A stretch of 64,000 nucleotides of DNA from Parapedobacter luteus (GTDB taxonomy: Bacteria; Bacteroidota; Bacteroidia; Sphingobacteriales; Sphingobacteriaceae): positions 62,888 to 126,887 of the forward strand of contig NZ_FUYS01000002.1 in assembly GCF_900168055.1 (NCBI RefSeq). Direction: 5' to 3'. Position 1 is the stretch's first letter. Each line of letters begins with the position of its first letter. Under the pieces are notes generated by a model. That model was not told the origin of the DNA. It ran no database searches and worked only from the letters and a program-made list of their open reading frames with translations. The position numbers were made by a program, and so were the translations under genes. Shown here piece by piece: positions 1-8,365 of this stretch.

Positions 1-440
1 GAAAGGTCAATCAGGGAGTCGGCGCCCTCCAGGCTGAGCATGAAGCCGACCGGCTTGGTATCGTTGGCTACCCCCTCATCCTCCCATAGGACAATGTGGC
101 GCTCCAACGTAGTTAAATCTGTGATTTGCTGCATTTCGCCGGTATCGATCATGGCCCGGTACCAGGCCAGCTGACCCTGTGTCTGCGCCCAGGCTTGTTC
201 CGGTGAATACCAGCCTGGCAATATGCGGTGATTTTCTGTAACCCGGGCGATTTGCGTGGCCACAACCAAGCCGATTCGCCCCTTCCTCAGTTCAGGTAGC
301 GATACCACGTTGTTCCCGCGATCAGGTTTGTCTTGCATGCCCGACTCGCGGGCGCGAATGCTATCAATATCGGCCGTTAGGTCACGGTTCCACTCCATGG
401 CGTTCATCGCCAGATCGAGGTGTGCGTCGATGATAAGCAT
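1..440 (-). CDS. Membrane dipeptidase, peptidase M19 family (partial, C-terminus off window)
   Basis: I read this frame directly on the minus strand; it is open from an ATG at 440 to the window edge, giving 146 residues. It starts MLIIDAHLDLAMN, which carries the HxD zinc-ligand pair (H7, D9) of M19 renal-dipeptidase-like enzymes, and near the visible end has a LEGAD stretch that fits the bridging glutamate of the binuclear zinc site. The family hydrolyses dipeptides, often with a D-residue at the C-terminal side. It follows ridA by 13 bp on the same strand, so the two are probably one operon. The C-terminal half, with the remaining zinc histidines, lies outside the window, so activity cannot be judged. 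Confidence 0.85.
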   Translation of the reverse strand, partial: MLIIDAHLDLAMNAMEWNRDLTADIDSIRARESGMQDKPDRGNNVVSLPELRKGRIGLVVATQIARVTENHRILPGWYSPEQAWAQTQGQLAWYRAMIDTGEMQQITDLTTLERHIVLWEDEGVANDTKPVGFMLSLEGADSLIDL

Positions 441-453
441 GGCGATTGCGCGG

Positions 454-837
454 CTATTTCTTGGCGATGCAGTCGATTTCTACTTTGATTCCGTTGTCCA
501 ATACGGATTGAACAGTGGTTCGCGCAGGCCTGATGCCGGTGAAGTATTCGGCATATACCTTGTTGAACCGTTGGAAATCGGCAATGTCGCTCAAATGGAC
601 CGTGCATTTCACGACATCTTCCATGGTCATTCCCGCCTGTTCCAGGATAGCCTTGATGTTTTGCAGGGTGAGGTGCGTCTCTTCTTCAATGGTGCCTAAA
701 ACAAACGTTGACTTCTTGAAATCAATAGCGGCTTGGCCGCTTACAAATAACAGGCCATCGATAAGCACGCCATCGGAATAGGCGCCAGTAGTAAAGCCTT
801 GTGCTCGGTGGGGGTGGACGATTTTTGTTTTTTCCAT
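454..837 (-). CDS. ridA: RidA family enamine/imine deaminase
   Basis: This 127-residue protein has the usual RidA length and its hallmarks: the GLLFVSGQ strand, the C-terminal RPARTTV segment with the substrate-binding arginine (about R105) and the closing VEIDCIA strand. RidA proteins are cytosolic trimers that hydrolyse reactive 2-aminoacrylate-type imines formed by PLP enzymes. It is the first gene of a probable two-gene minus-strand operon with the M19 dipeptidase. Upstream of it are a TACCTTTC near-consensus -7 element (901-894) and two CG-centred palindromes. Whether this copy is the housekeeping RidA or a pathway-specific paralogue cannot be told. Confidence 0.93.
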   Translation of the reverse strand: MEKTKIVHPHRAQGFTTGAYSDGVLIDGLLFVSGQAAIDFKKSTFVLGTIEEETHLTLQNIKAILEQAGMTMEDVVKCTVHLSDIADFQRFNKVYAEYFTGIRPARTTVQSVLDNGIKVEIDCIAKK

Positions 838-893
838 GTCAGTCTGTCGTTGTCGTTTTATTTAATGCGTGCTTTGTTAACTATTTACCCTGC

Positions 894-1013
894 GAAAGGT
901 AGCAAAAACGAATCGATTTTTGAAAGCGGCGTAGGCAAAAGGTGATGTTTCCTGGTTTCAAGTGCCGGTAAAATCTAGTACACCGATTGAAAAGCGCAAA
1001 AAATCGATTTTTT
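894..1013 (-). promoter_or_regulatory. ridA upstream region with two CG-centred palindromes (candidate repressor operators)
   Basis: On the minus strand TACCTTTC at 901-894 resembles the Bacteroidota -7 box TAnnTTTG. Just upstream is the palindrome AATCGATT (911-918), which would sit between the -33 and -7 boxes. A longer perfect palindrome, AAAAAATCGATTTTTT, lies at 998-1013. LacI-family operators are typically CG-centred palindromes of this size and a LacI-type gene is adjacent, so these are candidate operators. The A/T-rich arms could also arise by chance. Confidence 0.4.
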
Positions 1014-1086
1014 TTGGCATAACACATATGATGCATGGGAGTTTTACGTTAAAGAATAGTTTGACAGCACGCTTTCTTTACCTTTG

Positions 1087-2103
1087 CTATTGCATAGTGA
1101 ACACCTGCAATTCGCAGGGCACTTTAATGAGTTGGGGGGCGTATCCTGTTTTTGGGTGGCGGATTAAGTCCAACAACAATAAACCTGATTTTTGCCCGAT
1201 TTCATAGGGTTGTTCTTTGAGGGAAGCAAGTGGAGGCCGCTCCAGGTACTGGATCATTGGATTTGCGCCATAGCCTATGAGCTCGATGGCATCCGCTTTT
1301 TGTGGAAATTCCCTGCGCAGGCAGTTCAGCGCATCGAGCATCACCTGGTCTTTAAATGCCAGGATGGCGGTCGGTGGATTATCGAGCTGCATCAGACGCC
1401 GGATGGCCTGGAAATTGTGCTCGTGGGTAAAGTCACTTTCCTGGACCAATGACTTGTCAAACGGAATATGGTGCTGTATGAGGCCGTCGCGGTATCCCAG
1501 GAAACGGTCGCGACTGGTGGTCCAGAATGACGAGGCGTTGATGAACCCGATTCGCTGATGGCCCCGGGAAACCAAATAGGCGATGGCATCGATGGCTCCT
1601 TTGTATACATCACTGCATACGCAATGGTATTCTTCATTGATGGGCTTGCGGATGAAATAAACAATAGGTATGCCTGAATAGACAAACTCATTGATGTGTG
1701 TGGTGTCTGCCGTTTCGCGGGATATGGCAATGACTAATCCGTCTACGCGGTTTGCTTGCATGGTGTTCAAGAGTTCTTTCTCGCGCTGGAGGCTTTCATG
1801 GCTTTGGCTGATGAGCACGTTGTAGCCGTTGTCATAGGCAAACTTTTCGAAACCTTCCACGGCGGCAACATAAAAATGGTCCAGCATGTTGGGGATGACA
1901 ATGCCAAGCGTAAATGACTTTTGTTGCTTGAACCGGATCGCAGTTTGATTGGGAACAAAATGAAGTTGTTCGGCAAGTTTTTTGACGCGTTCTTTCGTGA
2001 CCACGCCGATGTTGGGGTGATCGCGTAATGCTTTGGAAACCGTGGAAGGCGAGATATTTAATGTTGCAGCAATATCCTTGATGGTAGCCCGTTTGTGATC
2101 CAT
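1087..2103 (-). CDS. LacI family transcriptional regulator
   Basis: From the ATG at 2103 the protein has 338 residues, the normal LacI/GalR length. Its N-terminus (ATIKDIAATLNISPSTVSKAL, about residues 5-25) is a classic LacI helix-turn-helix, followed by the hinge and a periplasmic-binding-protein-like effector domain beginning TLGIVIPNM. An in-frame start nine codons upstream exists but would put non-family residues before the HTH. It is divergent from the TIM-barrel isomerase and oxidoreductase genes, which makes them its most likely targets; the ridA operon downstream could be another. The effector is probably a sugar or derivative (family knowledge); its identity cannot be read from sequence. 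Confidence 0.93.
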   Translation of the reverse strand: MDHKRATIKDIAATLNISPSTVSKALRDHPNIGVVTKERVKKLAEQLHFVPNQTAIRFKQQKSFTLGIVIPNMLDHFYVAAVEGFEKFAYDNGYNVLISQSHESLQREKELLNTMQANRVDGLVIAISRETADTTHINEFVYSGIPIVYFIRKPINEEYHCVCSDVYKGAIDAIAYLVSRGHQRIGFINASSFWTTSRDRFLGYRDGLIQHHIPFDKSLVQESDFTHEHNFQAIRRLMQLDNPPTAILAFKDQVMLDALNCLRREFPQKADAIELIGYGANPMIQYLERPPLASLKEQPYEIGQKSGLLLLDLIRHPKTGYAPQLIKVPCELQVFTMQ

Positions 2104-2148
2104 TGGGCTAATATAGGGAAAAAGCCGCATGTAGTATACCGCTCAAGC

Positions 2149-2195
2149 AAACGTAAATTATGGTACACCCAGTGAGGGGCATTTATAAACGATAA
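2149..2195. promoter_or_regulatory. Divergent intergenic region with two AAACG(T/A)TA elements
   Basis: The 122 bp between the LacI gene and the isomerase gene contain AAACGTAA (2149-2156) and TATAAACGATAAC (2183-2195). Both are CG-centred and A/T-flanked as in LacI-family half-operators, but neither is a good palindrome. I list them only as candidate binding sites for the adjacent regulator. Confidence 0.25.
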
Positions 2196-2225
2196 CCAAT
2201 TACATTTAACAGATAATTCATATTG

Positions 2226-3077
2226 ATGGAAACAAGAAAAACGTTCATTCAGAAAGGGCTGCTTGGAGTTTCAGCAGCAATGATGGGGTTCTCCGAAGCT
2301 TGGGCGCGTCCGGGTAATTCGCTTGATAGCATGCGCGGCGACGATCGGTTTGCGCTTGGCATTGCAGGTTACAGCTTTGTGCATTTCGGTTTAGACGAGT
2401 CGTTGGCCATGATGAAACGCATGGATGTACGTTACTTATGCATTAAGGATTTTCATTTGCCGCTGACCAGTACCGACGCCGAAATAAAAGCGTTTCATGA
2501 AAAGCTGGCGGCATCGGGGGTGACCGGCTATGCGGTAGGCCCAATCTACATGACGAAGTCTAAGACCGAAATTGATAATGCGTTTGAATACGCAAAGCGG
2601 GTAGGCGTCAAACTCATCGTGGGCATACCCAACAAAGAAGATCTGGCATACATCGCTGACAAGGCCAAAGCATACGATATTCGTTATGCGATCCATAACC
2701 ATGGGCCGGAAGACAAACTATATCCCAATGCAACCAGTATTTTCGATTTGGTGAAAAATCTGGATGAACGAATGGGCCTTTGCTTCGATATGGGCCACAA
2801 TATGCGGGACGGGCAAGACCCTATCGGGGATCTCAAACGGTATCACCGTCGGATCTTTGATATCCATCTCAAAAATGTTACCGCTGCGACCAAAGACGGG
2901 AAGACCTGCGAACTGGGAAGAGGAGTCATTAATATCCCCGAATTTGTCAAGATGCTACGCAAAGTGGGATATGATGGAAAATGCAGCTTAGAGTTTGAAA
3001 AAGACATGAAAGACCCCTTGGCCGGATTGGCGGAAAGTGCGGGATACTTCAGAGGTGTATTGGATGCCTCTGCATAA
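2226..3077 (+). CDS. Secreted sugar phosphate isomerase/epimerase-like TIM barrel protein
   Basis: The 283-residue protein starts at the ATG at 2226; a TTG one codon earlier is less likely. The N-terminus METRKTFIQKGLLGVSAAMMG is Tat-like or Sec-like. The rest is a xylose-isomerase-like (AP endonuclease 2 superfamily) TIM barrel, with metal-site type segments HNHGPE, CFDMGH, DIHLKN and LEFE. Such exported barrels commonly accompany Gfo/Idh oxidoreductases in Bacteroidota sugar loci and act as epimerases, isomerases or, in 3-keto-glycoside pathways, lyases. Here one follows 55 bp downstream on the same strand. The exact reaction cannot be assigned. Confidence 0.85.
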   Translation: METRKTFIQKGLLGVSAAMMGFSEAWARPGNSLDSMRGDDRFALGIAGYSFVHFGLDESLAMMKRMDVRYLCIKDFHLPLTSTDAEIKAFHEKLAASGVTGYAVGPIYMTKSKTEIDNAFEYAKRVGVKLIVGIPNKEDLAYIADKAKAYDIRYAIHNHGPEDKLYPNATSIFDLVKNLDERMGLCFDMGHNMRDGQDPIGDLKRYHRRIFDIHLKNVTAATKDGKTCELGRGVINIPEFVKMLRKVGYDGKCSLEFEKDMKDPLAGLAESAGYFRGVLDASA

Positions 3078-3132
3078 AAAATGTTGTTTATTTTTGTTTC
3101 AATAACGTTATATCCATTAAAATCAATTATAA

Positions 3133-4548
3133 ATGAATAATTCAAGAAGGCGATTTCTCAAGCAGGCCATGTTGGCGTCCGCTGCCGCTGCCGTGGCCCC
3201 TAATTTATTGATGGCGAGGCCCAGATTTGCTGCCGCCAATGAACGGGTTAACCTGGCTTGTATCGGTATTGGCAATCGGGGTGGCGAAATCATCCGCGAT
3301 CTCTACGCAACCGGACTCGCTAACATTGTAGCACTGTGTGATGTCGATATGGGTGCGCCGCATACGCAAAATGTGCTGAAGCAGTTTCCTAATGTGCCGC
3401 GGTTCCAGGACTTCAGGCAACTATTTGACAAAATGGGGAATGAAATTGATGCGGTTTCCATCGGTGTGCCGGATCATTCTCATTTCCCCATCACCATGCA
3501 TGCCATGGCCCTTGGTAAACACGTATATGTGGAAAAACCGATGGCGCGCACATTTAACGAGGTAGAACTGATGATGAAGGCCGCCGAAAAGTACAATAAG
3601 GTTGTCACGCAAATGGGCAACCAAGGGCATTCGGAAGCGAATTATTTTCAGTTCAAAGCTTGGGTAGATGCGGGTATTATCAAAGATGTCACGGCCATTA
3701 CGGCACACATGAACTCTCCGCGGCGTTGGCATGGATGGGATCCCAATATCAAGTCATTCCCACCGGCAGAGCCCATTCCTGATACATTGGATTGGGATTT
3801 GTGGCATTCCGCCATAGCCGACCAGCACGATTACAACAAAGATTTCATAAATGGCCAATGGCGTTGTTGGTACGACTTCGGCATGGGGGCATTGGGCGAT
3901 TGGGGTGCACACATTATCGATACGGCTCATCAGTTTCTGGATTTGGGATTGCCTTACGAAGTCGAGTGCACGAAGGCTACGGGCCATAACGACTTTTTCT
4001 TCCCGATGTCGTCGACGATTGTATTCAAGTTTCCGAAGCGCAAACGGATGCCTGCACTTGACATCACATGGTACGATGGCCTTGACAACCTGCCACCTAT
4101 CCCGGAAGGCTACGGCGTCTCGGGGCTGGACCCCAATATCCCCCCGCCAAGCACCGGCGAACTCGAACCGGTAAAACTAAATCCGGGCAAAATCATTTAT
4201 GGTAAGGAATTGACCTTTAAAGGTGGGTCACATGGCAGTACACTTTCCATTATCCCGGAAGAGAAAGCGAAAGAAATGGCGTCACAACTGCCTGAGGTGC
4301 CGCAAAGCCCTTCCAATCACTTCGCTAATTTCTTAAAAGCCTGCAAAGGCGAGGAAGAGACGCGCTCGCCGTTTTCGGTGGCGGGACCCCTGAGCCAGGT
4401 CTTCTCGCTTGGTGTATTGGCGCAGAAACTGAATACCAAATTGGAGTTTGACCGGAAGAAAAAGGTCATTACCAATAACGAACTGGCCAATCAACTCTTG
4501 GTAGGGCCTCCGCCACGTAAGGGCTGGGAGCAGTATTACCAAGTGTAA
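3133..4548 (+). CDS. Tat-exported Gfo/Idh/MocA family oxidoreductase
   Basis: This 471-residue protein opens with a twin-arginine signal (NNSRRRFLKQAMLASAAAAV). An N-terminal Rossmann fold follows (IGIGNRGGE), with the intact EKP motif (VEKPMARTF) whose lysine serves catalysis and NAD(P) binding, then the C-terminal alpha/beta domain with WHGWDP and GDWGAHIIDTAH. Tat export suggests it folds with tightly bound cofactor and works in the periplasm, as glucose-fructose oxidoreductase does. It is probably co-transcribed with the preceding TIM-barrel gene under the divergent LacI-type regulator. A strong hairpin follows it. Substrate unknown; a sugar or 3-keto-sugar is the family expectation. Confidence 0.92.
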   Translation: MNNSRRRFLKQAMLASAAAAVAPNLLMARPRFAAANERVNLACIGIGNRGGEIIRDLYATGLANIVALCDVDMGAPHTQNVLKQFPNVPRFQDFRQLFDKMGNEIDAVSIGVPDHSHFPITMHAMALGKHVYVEKPMARTFNEVELMMKAAEKYNKVVTQMGNQGHSEANYFQFKAWVDAGIIKDVTAITAHMNSPRRWHGWDPNIKSFPPAEPIPDTLDWDLWHSAIADQHDYNKDFINGQWRCWYDFGMGALGDWGAHIIDTAHQFLDLGLPYEVECTKATGHNDFFFPMSSTIVFKFPKRKRMPALDITWYDGLDNLPPIPEGYGVSGLDPNIPPPSTGELEPVKLNPGKIIYGKELTFKGGSHGSTLSIIPEEKAKEMASQLPEVPQSPSNHFANFLKACKGEEETRSPFSVAGPLSQVFSLGVLAQKLNTKLEFDRKKKVITNNELANQLLVGPPPRKGWEQYYQV

Positions 4549-4561
4549 CCAGCCGTATCAG

Positions 4562-4608
4562 CACGGATAATGCCTGCATTTGCGTGAAAGGTATTATCCG
4601 TGTTTTTT
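4562..4608 (+). terminator. Intrinsic terminator after the Tat-Gfo/Idh gene
   Basis: CACGGATAAT (4562-4571) pairs perfectly with ATTATCCGTG (4593-4602) and is followed by six T residues. It ends the isomerase-oxidoreductase operon. Confidence 0.85.
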
Positions 4609-4609
4609 G

Positions 4610-4636
4610 TTTGATGGCATTTTTTTGCTATCTTCA
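4610..4636 (+). promoter_or_regulatory. Candidate Bacteroidota promoter for the outer-membrane barrel pair
   Basis: TTTG at 4610-4613 and TATCTTCA at 4629-4636 are separated by 15 bp, close to the -33 TTTG / -7 TAnnTTTG pattern. The ATG at 4642 lies right after it, so the leader would be nearly absent. Confidence 0.4.
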
Positions 4637-4641
4637 CCTCC

Positions 4642-5436
4642 ATGATTGGAAGGTGTCTCATACTCCTCCTAATCTCCTATGAAAGCCTCGCCCAAACCTA
4701 CGTCGGCCCAAACTACCAAGCCATGGGTTTTACGGGCACCGCCCTCCAGGGGATTTACAGTTTGACGGCTAATCCGGCCGGTCTGGTGGGAGTGGAACGC
4801 CTCACAGCCAGCGTGAGCTACCAGCATCATTTTTTTACGGCGGACATCACCACGCAAGCGGCGTTATTGGCTATACCTACCCGTTTGGGCGCGTTCGGCC
4901 TCGCTGCGAATCGTTATGGACTAAAGGAGGCATATGACGCTACGAAGGTGAGCTTTTCTTTTGCCAAACAGTTTGGGACGCAATTTTCCATTGGGTTATC
5001 CACCAATTACCACCAGCTCTTTATACCCAATTACCTCAGTACATTTTCCCTGTCGGTAGACGTAGGCGGACAATACCATTGCGGCCAGGGGACAATCATT
5101 GGGCTGCATTTCAGTAACCCCAATAACGCCCGGTATGGGCAGGATGTCTATGGCACTATCCCCGCTTTCATACGGCTGGGTGCCAGCCACCCATTGGCCG
5201 GGGTACTGGTTTCTGTGGATGCTGTATACCCCCTGGAAGGTACGCTGGGAGGGAGTTTCGGTGTCGAATACCACATCGGTGACATTGTATGCTTACGTGG
5301 CGGATTATCAACCAATCCGTTGCAACAGCATGCAGGCTTTGGCGTGGATTGGCAGCAGTTTACGCTTGATGCGGCAGCCACGTTCCACCCTCGTTTAGGT
5401 ACATCACCCCAGATAGGCTTGAGTTATGTGTTTTAG
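4642..5436 (+). CDS. Outer membrane beta-barrel protein, PorV/PorQ-like
   Basis: The 264-residue protein has a short signal peptide ending at SLAQ. It continues with YVGPNYQAMGFTGTALQGIYSLTANPAG, the start typical of PorV/PorQ/UPF0164-type barrels whose first strand enters an Asn-Pro-Ala turn. Alternating hydrophobic strands run to a terminal ...QIGLSYVF ending in Phe, as outer-membrane barrels do. Its last 11 bp overlap the next gene, so the two are likely translated together. PorV-type proteins act in type IX secretion or as small outer-membrane shuttles; this one is short and I cannot assign a function. Confidence 0.7.
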   Translation: MIGRCLILLLISYESLAQTYVGPNYQAMGFTGTALQGIYSLTANPAGLVGVERLTASVSYQHHFFTADITTQAALLAIPTRLGAFGLAANRYGLKEAYDATKVSFSFAKQFGTQFSIGLSTNYHQLFIPNYLSTFSLSVDVGGQYHCGQGTIIGLHFSNPNNARYGQDVYGTIPAFIRLGASHPLAGVLVSVDAVYPLEGTLGGSFGVEYHIGDIVCLRGGLSTNPLQQHAGFGVDWQQFTLDAAATFHPRLGTSPQIGLSYVF

Positions 5437-7474
5437 CCGGTATATCCTGTTTGTGTTTGCATTATTGGCCGCTCGCGGCCTCAATGCCCAGTCCGGAACG
5501 GATTTGCTTATCGAACGGCTGACAGAACTTATCGCTGAGGAATTGGCCGAAGATTTTGATTTTTCGGAACTGGCTGAGCGGCTTGAATTTTACGAACGGC
5601 ATCCCATTGACCTCAACCATACCGATGGCAGGGAATTACGGGAGCTTCAATTCGTCCCGCAATTATTTATCGATAATGTGTTGGAACACCGTGAACGTTC
5701 AGGAAAATTTATCGCCACATTGGAGCTACAGGCCATTGAGGGACTGGATATTGACGTGCTTCGGATGCTGTTGCCCTATGTCACGGTAGATGTTTCCCGC
5801 TCCCTATCCGGGGTAAACGCGCGTCGGCTATTGAATGAAGGAACCCATGATTTGATGGTCAGGTATGGGCGTACGGTGCAGCAACGGCAGGGATATCGGA
5901 TTACGGATACCACCCGGTCGCGCTACCTCGGCAGCCCCAATCAACTATTCGCGCGCTACCGGTATCATTTTGGACCTGATTTGCAGCTTGCGCTCAATAT
6001 GAAGAAAGACGCGGGTGAAGGGTTTTTCAGCGGGGCGCAACGGTACGGTTTTGATTTTTACTCCGGTAGCATTTATGTGCGCAATCAAGGCCGGCTGAAA
6101 GATGCCGTCATAGGGGATTATGCATTGCAATTTGGGCAGGGGTTAGCGATGTGGAATGGCTTAGGGTTTGGCAAGGGCGCTATGGTACAAGGTATGATCA
6201 AACAGGCCACCGGTTTGCGCCCCTATACTTCGTCCAATGAGGTGCTTTTTTTGCGGGGCGGTGCCGCCACAGTTGCGTTTGGGCGCTTATTGATTACGCC
6301 TTTTTTCTCCCAGCGCAGTCTGGACGGCTCCAGGACTTACACCGCGGACGGTGAACCCGCGGTAAGTGCTATCGGTCAAACCGGGCTTCATCGCACCCCT
6401 ACGGAAGTGGCCAACCGCGGCGCGGTATCGCAACGGGTGTATGGTATGAATATGCAGTATGAATACCGGCGCTTTCGGCTGGGGGCGATGGCCTATCGCA
6501 CCCATGTTGACAAGCCGATTCAACCGCAGGACGTGCTGCGCAACCAATATGCGTTTCGTGGGCGAAGCCTTTCGAACACCAGCGTCTATTATAATTACTC
6601 GTGGCGGGGGGTATATCTGTTTGGCGAGGCAGCCCATAGCTTGGGGAGCGGCTTCGCATTCGTTAATGGGCTCATCGCCTCGCTGCATCCCCATTTGTCA
6701 TTGGCGTTGCATTATCGCAATTACCAACGCGATTACCATTCGTTCTTTAATCAAGGTGTTGCTGAAGGAAGCAGCGCAACCAATGAACAGGGGTTTTATT
6801 CAGGGTTGGTGTATCATCCGAGCCGGGCGGTTGAATGGGTGTTGTACGCCGACTTTTTTCGTTTTCCCTGGTTGCGGTATCGGGTAGACGCGCCGTCCCA
6901 GGGGGTCGATGTACTCTCCCAGCTCACCTACACATGGTATAAAAAAGCGAACATAGCAGTTCGCTACCGTTATCGGCAACGAGCGGAAAACGCTTCGTTG
7001 GAGCTGCCCCACAATGCTATTGTAGACGTGCTGCGGCAGCAAGTGCGCATAGGTGGTCAATATAAACTAAACGATTCCTGGACGACGCGTGCCCGCGTGG
7101 AGCTGGCGCATTACGCGAAGGAAGGAGAAGCTTCGGAGTTGGGCTGGATGGTTTACCACGATCTCATTTTTAAGCCGATGAGTGGCAGGTTGAGCGGCAA
7201 CGCACGCATTGCCCTGTTTGGCACTCCCGGTTATAATTCGCGCATTTATGCGTTTGAAAATGACGTCTTGTATGCCTATTCGTTTCCACTTTACCACAAC
7301 AACGGCTTGCGGACCTATGTCAACCTCCGATATCGCTTCGGACGGAAAACCGACGTATGGCTGCGGTATGCCACATTCATCTATCGCGGCATTGAAGAAA
7401 TAGGCAGCGGACTGGACCTGATCGAAGGCAACCAGCGTTCGGACGTGCGTATACAGGTGCGGTGGCAATTTTAA
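5426..7474 (+). CDS. Helix-hairpin-helix protein with C-terminal outer-membrane beta-barrel
   Basis: The 682-residue protein has a signal peptide (ends near GLNAQ). Residues about 50-120 resemble the ComEA-type tandem helix-hairpin-helix (HPIDLNHTDGRELREL, then LQAIEGLDIDVLRML). About 550 residues of aromatic-rich beta strands follow, ending in VRIQVRWQF with a terminal Phe, typical of an outer-membrane barrel. The ATG overlaps the preceding barrel gene by 11 bp. HhH domains bind DNA non-specifically in ComEA and pack as protein-interaction units in type II secretion. Which role applies here is unknown. The architecture recurs in Bacteroidota to my knowledge but is uncharacterised. Confidence 0.75.
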   Translation: MCFSRYILFVFALLAARGLNAQSGTDLLIERLTELIAEELAEDFDFSELAERLEFYERHPIDLNHTDGRELRELQFVPQLFIDNVLEHRERSGKFIATLELQAIEGLDIDVLRMLLPYVTVDVSRSLSGVNARRLLNEGTHDLMVRYGRTVQQRQGYRITDTTRSRYLGSPNQLFARYRYHFGPDLQLALNMKKDAGEGFFSGAQRYGFDFYSGSIYVRNQGRLKDAVIGDYALQFGQGLAMWNGLGFGKGAMVQGMIKQATGLRPYTSSNEVLFLRGGAATVAFGRLLITPFFSQRSLDGSRTYTADGEPAVSAIGQTGLHRTPTEVANRGAVSQRVYGMNMQYEYRRFRLGAMAYRTHVDKPIQPQDVLRNQYAFRGRSLSNTSVYYNYSWRGVYLFGEAAHSLGSGFAFVNGLIASLHPHLSLALHYRNYQRDYHSFFNQGVAEGSSATNEQGFYSGLVYHPSRAVEWVLYADFFRFPWLRYRVDAPSQGVDVLSQLTYTWYKKANIAVRYRYRQRAENASLELPHNAIVDVLRQQVRIGGQYKLNDSWTTRARVELAHYAKEGEASELGWMVYHDLIFKPMSGRLSGNARIALFGTPGYNSRIYAFENDVLYAYSFPLYHNNGLRTYVNLRYRFGRKTDVWLRYATFIYRGIEEIGSGLDLIEGNQRSDVRIQVRWQF

Positions 7475-7478
7475 TTCA

Positions 7479-7509
7479 TTTGGAAATATGGTTATTTTAG
7501 TTAAGTTTG
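7479..7509 (+). promoter_or_regulatory. Canonical Bacteroidota promoter before the ECF sigma factor
   Basis: TTTG (7479-7482) and TAAGTTTG (7502-7509) are separated by 19 bp, matching the primary-sigma -33/-7 consensus of Bacteroidota. It would transcribe the sigma factor gene with a leader of about 55 nt. Confidence 0.7.
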
Positions 7510-7571
7510 CAATAAGCATTCAATAAGCTTTGTTGTATTGGATATACTGATACACTAACCAATTTCCCAAA

Positions 7572-8165
7572 ATGGCAATAAGGTATCTTCCGGAACCCCA
7601 TCTTTGTAATCGTCTGTCAGCCGGAGATGAACAGGCCTTTCGCGAAGTGTTTGATCGCTTTCACCGCAAAGTTTTTCAATTTGCTTTTAATTTCTTGAAA
7701 GACAATGCGCAAAGCGAGGAGATTGTACAAGACACCTTTCTCAGTTTGTGGCTTCATCGGACAACCTTAAATCCTGACCAGCCAATAGCTCCTTTTTTGT
7801 TTACCATTGCACGGCGCACATTGGTAGACGCCTGGCGGAAAGCTGCCGCCTCTGAACGGTTCAGGGACCAGGTGCGGTTGTTTATGGATTTTTCGAATAA
7901 TGATACCGAGGAAGCAGTGTTTAAAAATGAATTGGAACAGATTGCTCAAGATGCATTAAGTAAATTAAGTGATCAACAACAAGAAGTGTTTACCCTCAGC
8001 CGCTACGAAGGATTATCTTACGAAGAAATTGCTGAGCGGATGCATATTTCAAAAAATACAGTTAAATACCACCTTGTCAATGCATTGAAGATATTGCGGG
8101 CGCATTTTGGTGAGCATGATGTGCTCTATTGTTATTTTATTCTCTTCCTTTGGAACGGCAATTAG
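7572..8165 (+). CDS. ECF RNA polymerase sigma factor
   Basis: The 197-residue protein has sigma-70 region 2 (FNFLKDNAQSEEIVQDTFL, about residues 38-60) and region 4 with a recognition helix (LSYEEIAERMHISKNTVKYHL, about residues 150-172). In SusCD systems such sigma factors are held by a membrane FecR anti-sigma and released when the TonB receptor binds substrate. Normally fecR follows directly. Here the intact fecR lies 3 kb downstream, and only a fecR-like N-terminal stub is found at 8291. The likely targets are the SusC/SusD genes. Confidence 0.95.
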   Translation: MAIRYLPEPHLCNRLSAGDEQAFREVFDRFHRKVFQFAFNFLKDNAQSEEIVQDTFLSLWLHRTTLNPDQPIAPFLFTIARRTLVDAWRKAAASERFRDQVRLFMDFSNNDTEEAVFKNELEQIAQDALSKLSDQQQEVFTLSRYEGLSYEEIAERMHISKNTVKYHLVNALKILRAHFGEHDVLYCYFILFLWNGN

Positions 8166-8290
8166 TTGCCCAACCTGATTTTTTCTAAAAAAACACTTTA
8201 CCGACTACCCACTTTCTTTTTTCATACGTATTACTAAACAAAGCCGCCATGGGAAACGTTCCTTAACGGTTATAAACCTTGAAAAGTAAT

Positions 8291-8365
8291 ATGGAAAGAA
8301 GTAGGCTGCGGCAGTTACTGGTTCGTTGTGAGCTCATAATAAACCACTTACTAAATTATGATTAA
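8291..8365 (+). pseudogene. fecR N-terminal relic (24-codon stub)
   Basis: An ATG 125 bp after the sigma factor opens a frame reading MERSRLRQLLVRCELI and stopping after 24 codons. Ten of its first 11 residues match the intact FecR at 11158 (MERYRLRQLLV); the DNA of these 11 codons matches at about 24 of 33 positions, with differences mainly at third positions. After residue 11 the similarity ends. The stub lies where fecR normally follows an ECF sigma gene. Its last eight bases overlap the MFS start codon. I interpret it as the truncated end of an original or paralogous fecR left when the MFS-oxidoreductase pair was inserted. A short regulatory peptide is the alternative. Confidence 0.6.
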
